Below, one piece after another: positions 58,542 to 64,000 of a stretch of 64,000 nucleotides of DNA. Each line of letters opens with the position of its first letter. Position 1 is the stretch's first letter. The DNA is taken from contig JACRQG010000039.1 in the NCBI GenBank assembly GCA_016222805.1, positions 1 to 64,000 of the forward strand. Direction: 5' to 3'. The stretch is from Verrucomicrobiota bacterium (GTDB taxonomy: Bacteria > Verrucomicrobiota > Verrucomicrobiia > Opitutales > Opitutaceae). A model generated the notes under the pieces. It had not been told where the DNA came from and did not search any database. It saw nothing but the letters and a program-made list of their open reading frames with translations. Made by a program: the position numbers and the translations under genes.

Positions 58542-61406
58542 TTAGAACTTGCGCGTGACCGACAGGTACACGAAACGGCCTTCCGAGCTGTAGAGGAAGC
58601 CCGGGTAGCCGGTGGAATTGCCACCGAAGCCGGCGGCGTACGGCGGATCCTTGTCGAACAGGTTGCGGGCGCCGAGCGCGACCTTGGTGTCCTTCAGGAA
58701 GGGTCCGAAGCGATCGCCGAGGTTGTAGGAGACCTGCATGTCGTAGATCCAGGTCGGGCTGACGAAGAACTCATCACCGTTCAGGTCGAGGTCCCAGAAG
58801 CCGTCCGTGTAGGTCGTGCCGAACAGGGTGGTGAAGCCCTTGTACGCCCATTCGATCTGCGCGCGGCCCTTCTTGCGGAGGTAGCCGTTGTCCGAACCGG
58901 TGCCTTCGGCCGTCGCCTGGTTCACGACTTCGGTGTAGTCTCCGCCTTGCGCCGAGCGGATGCGGTAGTGCGAGTACATGCTCCACACCGTGGAGAAGTC
59001 GAACCGGCCGGCGCCGTCCGTGCGGAGCACGTAGTTGGCCGAATAGTCGAAGCCGGCCACCTTGGTCTCACCGATGTTGAAGAACACCGAGTTGACCGTG
59101 CGGATGTCGCCGTTGCCGAAGAGGATCACGCTCTCACCCGGGAGCAGGCCGCCAGGGGCCGCCGCGCCGGTCGGAGTGCGACCGAAGAAGCGGTTGACGG
59201 TGTCCTGGTAGTTGTTGGTGACGGTGCCCTTGCGGTGGATGTCCCAGAAGTCGACGCCGAGGGTCAGACCCTTGAGGGCCTTGATTTCCGGCGACCAGAT
59301 GACACCGGCGTTGAAGTACTTGGTCTTCTCGGGCTCGAGGCGGCGATTGCCGGCCACGGTCACGTCCTGCTCCGGCTCGTTGACCCGGGTGATCGGGTGC
59401 TGGACCGGGGTGAGGCCCGAGGTGGGCGTGGAATACAGTTCGTAGAGGGACGGCTGACGGAAGCCCTTCGACCAGCTCGAACGAAGGGTGAGGCTCTGGT
59501 CGATCGGCTGCCAGCGCACGCCGACCTTCGGCACCGTCGTGGTCTCGCCCTCGGTCATGAAGTTCTCATGACGGACGGCGGCCGTGACGCTCAGGTCGTG
59601 CGCGCCCGGGGTGTTGCGCACCACCGGAATGCTCCACTCGGCAAACGCACCCCAGGCCTTGCGGTGACCGCGGGTGGTCGCGTTGGGGGAGCTGCCAATC
59701 AGGTCGCCGGTGGCGCCGTAGGGATCAGGGTACTGGTTCAGCTGCTCGTGACGGACGTCCGCACCGAAGGCGAAGCCAACCGGGCCGGCGGGCAGATCCA
59801 TCAGGCTGCCGGTCGAGATGACCGCGTTGAACATGTTCAGCTTCGATTCGTTGAGGTCCTTGGTGTTGATCTTCGCGGCGCCGACGATCGCGGCGTTGTT
59901 CGGGATCGAGACCTTGTAGTAGCCGAACGGATTGTACGGGACCGTGGTGCCAAGGTAGTCGGCGCTGCCGGGCTGGAAGAACGAGTCGTTGGCGTTCATC
60001 AGGCGGTTGAACCGCGAGGACGAGACGAGCGTGTTGAGCGAGGTGTCGCGGATCGACGAGTGCGTGTAGCCCGAGTCGAAGTTCCACTTGCCGGCGATGT
60101 TCTCACCCTTGATGCCCGCGGTGAGGAGGAAGGCGTCCGTCTGGTTGCGGAAGATACGATTGCCGAATTCCGCCAGGCGGGCGCGCGAGCCACCGGTGAT
60201 GTCCTGGTTGAACGGATTGAACGGATTGTAGGCGCCAGCCGGGGCGACGCGCGTGCGGCCGTCGGGGCCGGGCAGCGGGTTCGTGGTGCGGGCCGGGATG
60301 ACGAGTTCGGTGCCCGAGCCGGAGAAGTTGCCGGTGGCCGACGGGGCGAGCTGATTCTCGGTGGCGGCGTTCTGGTAGTTCACGTCGACGTAGCCGCGAA
60401 TGTTGTCGGTGCCGAGGATCTTGCGGTCCGCAAACGCGAACACGCCGCGGTTGTCACGCCGCGGATAGGACATCGAGAATTCGTTGAAGTTGAAGGTCGA
60501 GGGACGGCCGGTGGCGAAACGGTAGCCGGTCGCCGCCGTCGTGCCGTTGTTGGTCGAAGCAGCCGGGCTGGCCGCATAGATGCTGGCGCCGGTACCCGCG
60601 GGCAGCGAGGAGGCCGGCACACCGGCGGCCAGGGCGACGGCACGGGTGATGTTGAGGTTGAGCGGGCTGGCGTTGGAGCTCAGGAACGGCGGGATTTCCG
60701 AGTAGCTGCGGTCGGCGTTGAAGATCGCATTGCGCTTGTAGTAGTTGAAGCCGACCATCGCGCTCGCATTGGCCGTCTGGGCGCCGGTGATGACGGAGGC
60801 GATGAACTCGGAGGAGTCCTTCTTGGTCGTGTTGCCGTAGTTCACCATGACCTGCGTGCCATCGAGGCCGCGCTTCATCTTGATGTTCACGACGCCGGCG
60901 ACCGCGTCCGCGCCGTAAATGGCGGAGGCGCCGTCCTTCAGCACTTCGATCGAATCGACCGCGGCGAGCGGGATCGAGTTCAGGTCGACAAACGCGGTCG
61001 TTCCGCCGTTGCCCACCGGGTAGTTGGCCACGCGCCGGCCGTTGATCAGGACGAGCGTCGCCTCGGCACCGAGACCGCGCAGCGAAATCGACGAGGCGGC
61101 GGGCGTGAAGCCGGTGGCGTTGTTCGAGATCGGCACCGAGCCACCGTTAGAGACGGTGATGCGCTGCAGGAGCTCAGCTGTGTTCGTCAGGCCGGATTCA
61201 TCGATCACCTTTTGGTCGATCTTCACCACCGGGGAGACACCGGCGTTGAACGCCGTCTCGGTCGTGGGGATGTAGGACCCGGTGACGACGAACTTATCTA
61301 GCTTCTGCACCTGGGACTGAGCCCAGGCATTCGATCCGGCAAGGATGGCCAGCGCTGTCCCCAAATGGGCAAGCGAAGCCGTTAACTTCCGCGAACGGAT
61401 GTTCAT
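58542..61406 (-). CDS. TonB-dependent receptor
   Basis: 954 residues from the ATG at 61406 with signal peptide LAHLGTALAILAGSNAWAQ. The LDKFVVTGSYIP motif precedes a plug with DQKVIDESGLTNTAELLQRI, SSISLRGLGAEATLVLINGR, VDSIEVLKDGASAIYGADAV, AGVVNIKMKRG; the barrel ends YLSVTRKF. The ligand is unknown. The 5' leader is A/C-rich and SD-less (CCACACAACCAACGATAATC). A terminator follows (58478-58511). The receptor at 61639 is upstream on the same strand, with its own terminator between them. Confidence 0.93.
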   Translation of the reverse strand: MNIRSRKLTASLAHLGTALAILAGSNAWAQSQVQKLDKFVVTGSYIPTTETAFNAGVSPVVKIDQKVIDESGLTNTAELLQRITVSNGGSVPISNNATGFTPAASSISLRGLGAEATLVLINGRRVANYPVGNGGTTAFVDLNSIPLAAVDSIEVLKDGASAIYGADAVAGVVNIKMKRGLDGTQVMVNYGNTTKKDSSEFIASVITGAQTANASAMVGFNYYKRNAIFNADRSYSEIPPFLSSNASPLNLNITRAVALAAGVPASSLPAGTGASIYAASPAASTNNGTTAATGYRFATGRPSTFNFNEFSMSYPRRDNRGVFAFADRKILGTDNIRGYVDVNYQNAATENQLAPSATGNFSGSGTELVIPARTTNPLPGPDGRTRVAPAGAYNPFNPFNQDITGGSRARLAEFGNRIFRNQTDAFLLTAGIKGENIAGKWNFDSGYTHSSIRDTSLNTLVSSSRFNRLMNANDSFFQPGSADYLGTTVPYNPFGYYKVSIPNNAAIVGAAKINTKDLNESKLNMFNAVISTGSLMDLPAGPVGFAFGADVRHEQLNQYPDPYGATGDLIGSSPNATTRGHRKAWGAFAEWSIPVVRNTPGAHDLSVTAAVRHENFMTEGETTTVPKVGVRWQPIDQSLTLRSSWSKGFRQPSLYELYSTPTSGLTPVQHPITRVNEPEQDVTVAGNRRLEPEKTKYFNAGVIWSPEIKALKGLTLGVDFWDIHRKGTVTNNYQDTVNRFFGRTPTGAAAPGGLLPGESVILFGNGDIRTVNSVFFNIGETKVAGFDYSANYVLRTDGAGRFDFSTVWSMYSHYRIRSAQGGDYTEVVNQATAEGTGSDNGYLRKKGRAQIEWAYKGFTTLFGTTYTDGFWDLDLNGDEFFVSPTWIYDMQVSYNLGDRFGPFLKDTKVALGARNLFDKDPPYAAGFGGNSTGYPGFLYSSEGRFVYLSVTRKF

Positions 61407-61572
61407 AGGATTATCGTTGGTTGTGTGGTTGCGTAGTCAGCTCACGCGGTTTGCGCCGCAGATGCTTGCGACGAACGAACAGGAATTCGCGACCGCGTCG
61501 CAAGTCAAATGCGGTGAAGTGCCATGTTTGGATCAGGTGCAGGTCGTTTGCATAACCTCTGCCTGTGGAGAC

Positions 61573-61602
61573 AAAAAAGGCCCGCCGGGTTCCGGCGGGC
61601 CT
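61573..61602 (-). terminator. Intrinsic terminator after TonB-dependent receptor gene
   Basis: On the minus strand: AGGCCCGCCGG, 3-nt loop, CCGGCGGGCCT (perfect 11-bp stem), then six T. It lies 37 bases after the receptor stop at 61639, ahead of the next receptor gene. Confidence 0.9.
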
Positions 61603-61638
61603 GGGGGCGCAAAAACAGATCGGAGGTTATGTCTGCAA

Positions 61639-64000
61639 TCAGAACCGGTACTGCGCGCTGATGTACCAGAGGCGCCCGATGGGGCTGTAGGTCGACACGT
61701 CGGCGTTGGACTCGTTGAACGCCTGCGGCGATTTCGGCGGCATCTCGTCGGCGATGTTGTTGATCCCAACGGTCAGTCGCATGCCCCCGAGCATCCGGCG
61801 CCAACCGCCGTCGGTGCCGCCCTTGGCGAAGGTGTAGCCGACCGAGGCATCCCAGATCGAGTACGCCTCCACCGGACGGCGCGTGAGCGTCGTGCTGGTG
61901 GCGAACGTGATGCCACCGGGGCCAATGTCAGTGACCTCGTCGATGTAGGTGTTGGCCAGGAGGGCGCTCCAGGCCCCCTTGTTCCAGCCGAGCGTGGTGA
62001 ACCAGCGCATGCCGGGCACGACGCCTTGGGCGCCGGTGCCGCCGTTGGTGACATGGCCCGCGTATTCATAATACCGCTGCGACGGCAGGGCCTGGAACTG
62101 GTAATCGATGAAGAACGTGCCCGTGGTGCCGACGTTGAAACGGCCGTACTCGCGGGTCGGGATCTCGTAGTTCACCGAGACGTCGAGCGCCTTCACCTTC
62201 TGGCCGGCGATGTTGATCAGCGAGTCAGTGAGGAAGATGCCCTGCGGCGAGTTGCCCGCGCGGAGGTAGGCGCTGAGCTGGCCGGGAGCGGTGATGGCCT
62301 GGGCAGCCGGCAGCAGCGGGTCGGGGTTGGTCGGCCAGTTGTTGATCCGGACCTGGTTGATGTAGGGCGAGGCGGTGCCGAGGGCGTCGACGCTGCGGAG
62401 AATCTCGGTGACGCCCGCGGAGCCCACCAACTCGACCTGGTCGATGTTGATGTAGTCGACACTGACCGTGAGGCCCTTCACGCCCTTCGGGGAATACACC
62501 GCGCCGAGCGAGTAGGTGTCGGCGGTGGAGGGCTTGAGGTTCGGGTTCGAGCCGGTGCGCTGCTGCCCCTGGCCGTTCTGGCCGAAAACATTCGGGATGA
62601 CCGCGGTCGCGGTGAAGCCCTGCGTGGTCGGACCGTAGAGCGAGAACATCGCCGGCGCCGAGAAGGCCTCGGAGTACGTCGCGCGCAGCGTCAGATCCTC
62701 GCCCATCGGCTTCCAGCGGAGTCCGTACTTGGGAACCTTGGACGTGCCAGCGTCGCTGTAGTCCTCGTAGCGATAGGCCGCGCTCAGTTCGAGCACCCGG
62801 AGGCCCGGGATGTTCATGCTCTCGCTCACGAGCGGGATGCGAACCTCCGCATAGGCGGAAACGATGTCGCGATCCCGGGTGAACGGATCAAAGAACGTCG
62901 CGCCGTTCCAGCGGCCCGCGGTGGGCCCGGAGCTGCGGGAGTTGGCGTCGGGCATGCCCGTGAGGATCTCCTTCGTCACCCCGTAGCCCACGGCCGCCCC
63001 GATGGGCCCGGTCGGACCCTCGAAGACATTGCCGGCGATCTTTCCATCGACCTGCTTGAGGACCGAATCGAACTGGAGCGCCGAGGCGCCCAGGATGTTG
63101 GCCAGCGACGCCGGGTCGACACCGCCGGGCCGCGCAAAGATGTCGATGGCCGGCTGCACCACGCTGTTGGCCGGAGTGACCGCCGCCTGCCACTGCGCCA
63201 GGGTGGTGAGGCCACCCGGTGCACCGAAGTCACGGAAGACCCGCGCATATCGCCCCCCCGTGACCGCATTGCCGTTGGCGTCGTAGCCACCCGCGATCGC
63301 CAGCTGCAGGTTGGGGTTGTAGAGCACGTTCTTCACCGAATTGGTGAGCTTGTTCGCGTTGTAGTTGTAAGCGGCCTCCCACTGGAACTTGTCGAGGATC
63401 TTGCCGCGCAACCCGCCGACGATGCGCTTCAGTTCCGCGGAGTTCACGAACTGGCGCGGGGCCGGCACATAGCGGAATGCCGCGAAGAGCGACGAGCGCG
63501 TCGGGTTGTAGGGCGAATTCACCGGCACCGTCGCGGTCACCGGCTGCGCCGCCAACTGCGAGAAGCTGTCGCTCTGGGAGAAGAGCCCCTCGATGAAGAG
63601 ATCCATCTTGTCCGGGATCAGGGTGATCGAGGTCGCGAGCGTCGCGGCCTTCTTCTTGGACTCGAGCGTGAGCGTGACGAGCGGGGAGAGATCAAACGAA
63701 TCGGCGATCGGCTGGAACGCCGACGTCTGGTAGATTCCCGCGGCAATCAGGGCGGGAATGTCCGCCGCGGTGGCCGCCGTGCCCGTCGGCGTCGCCCGGC
63801 TGGGCGAGAGCAGGTCGGTCCGGAGAAAGGCGCTCGGGAAGGAGGCGCTGGTCGGGCTGATGGCGCCGGAAATCGTGGCCGTCCGGCCGACGATGGGTGT
63901 CGAGAAGGGACGGTCGGCCTGGTACAGCGGGGTGATCTCCGACCAGGTGCCGGAAACCGTGAGCCCGATCCCGGGGCGCTTGGCGCCGGCGACGAGATAG
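61639..64000 (-). CDS. TonB-dependent receptor, C-terminal part (cut by window edge)
   Basis: About 787 residues in an open frame that runs to the window end, so the signal peptide and most of the plug lie outside. The visible part is beta-barrel: TVPVNSPYNPTRSSLFAAFR, LTLRATYSEAFSAPAMFSLY, RTGSNPNLKPSTADTYSLG, SVDYINIDQVEL, and an end at YISAQYRF with a terminal Phe. Conserved barrel signatures (YSEAF..P, NPNLKPE-like) make the family call firm. The ligand is unknown. Confidence 0.9.
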   Translation of the reverse strand, partial: YLVAGAKRPGIGLTVSGTWSEITPLYQADRPFSTPIVGRTATISGAISPTSASFPSAFLRTDLLSPSRATPTGTAATAADIPALIAAGIYQTSAFQPIADSFDLSPLVTLTLESKKKAATLATSITLIPDKMDLFIEGLFSQSDSFSQLAAQPVTATVPVNSPYNPTRSSLFAAFRYVPAPRQFVNSAELKRIVGGLRGKILDKFQWEAAYNYNANKLTNSVKNVLYNPNLQLAIAGGYDANGNAVTGGRYARVFRDFGAPGGLTTLAQWQAAVTPANSVVQPAIDIFARPGGVDPASLANILGASALQFDSVLKQVDGKIAGNVFEGPTGPIGAAVGYGVTKEILTGMPDANSRSSGPTAGRWNGATFFDPFTRDRDIVSAYAEVRIPLVSESMNIPGLRVLELSAAYRYEDYSDAGTSKVPKYGLRWKPMGEDLTLRATYSEAFSAPAMFSLYGPTTQGFTATAVIPNVFGQNGQGQQRTGSNPNLKPSTADTYSLGAVYSPKGVKGLTVSVDYINIDQVELVGSAGVTEILRSVDALGTASPYINQVRINNWPTNPDPLLPAAQAITAPGQLSAYLRAGNSPQGIFLTDSLINIAGQKVKALDVSVNYEIPTREYGRFNVGTTGTFFIDYQFQALPSQRYYEYAGHVTNGGTGAQGVVPGMRWFTTLGWNKGAWSALLANTYIDEVTDIGPGGITFATSTTLTRRPVEAYSIWDASVGYTFAKGGTDGGWRRMLGGMRLTVGINNIADEMPPKSPQAFNESNADVSTYSPIGRLWYISAQYRF

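Noticed and set aside
58947-61301. Very long open frame on the plus strand opposite the TonB receptor gene
   Set aside because: It is antisense to a clear receptor; its translation is Val/Arg/Asp-rich with no domain. Such mirror frames are expected in ~70% GC DNA.
1-64000. CRISPR arrays, insertion sequences, prophage or rRNA genes
   Set aside because: No regularly spaced direct repeats, transposase or integrase motifs, phage structural genes or rRNA-like stretches were seen; the repeats found are isolated palindromes or a single direct-repeat pair.

Overview
The DNA is about 70% GC and densely coded. Its gene content points to a saprophytic Verrucomicrobiota bacterium, most likely Opitutales/Opitutaceae: several secreted sulfatases, many glycoside hydrolases, large TonB-dependent receptors with an N-terminal LEKFEVTGS-type motif, a PadR/HAAS pair and an Ig-like surface protein with C-terminal RAAGP repeats. 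This assignment rests on gene content and family resemblance, not on a marker gene. I found no rRNA, tRNA, CRISPR array, insertion sequence or prophage.

Layout. 1-9.1 kb: a truncated sulfatase, a PadR regulator overlapping a HAAS/Wzz-like membrane protein (the pair flanked by a 38-nt direct repeat), a sialidase-like/GH39 fusion, a divergent histidine phosphatase plus S41 peptidase, and a frameshifted sulfatase. 9.1-16.9 kb: an esterase, then a LacI-type regulator divergent from an overlapping hexuronate-type MFS/GH43/GH28/DUF1080 operon that looks like a pectin or pectin-side-chain unit. 17-25.4 kb: a membrane protein with a B12-type radical SAM enzyme (start site buried in a perfect inverted repeat), a methyltransferase-like membrane protein, two DUF4252-like proteins, an esterase, a TetR regulator and an 840-residue Ig-like surface protein. 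25.7-39.9 kb: a sulfatase, a large secreted protein of unknown function, a Tat-exported GH116 in one operon with RbsA/RbsC-type ABC transporter parts, sufU-sufS, a six-hairpin glycosidase-like protein and a small cysteine-cluster protein.

39.9-47.4 kb: a cation diffusion facilitator, a TatA-like microprotein, a beta-propeller glycosidase, an NTF2-like protein, ilvB-ilvN preceded by a complete leader-peptide attenuator, a DUF423 protein and cca. 47.4-64 kb: four TonB-dependent receptors (the last cut by the window edge), two paralogous S9 peptidases and a coiled-coil secreted protein, with strong intrinsic terminators after three of the receptors.

The genes together describe a polysaccharide- and peptide-scavenging lifestyle: outer-membrane receptors and secreted hydrolases or peptidases release and import oligomers, MFS and ABC systems take up sugars, and PadR, LacI and TetR regulators control local units. 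The most notable signal is the ilv attenuator: a 30-residue leader with six consecutive valines, a perfect 11-bp terminator and an 11-bp competing antiterminator, in front of an AHAS I-like ilvBN pair resembling the enterobacterial ivbL-ilvBN operon.
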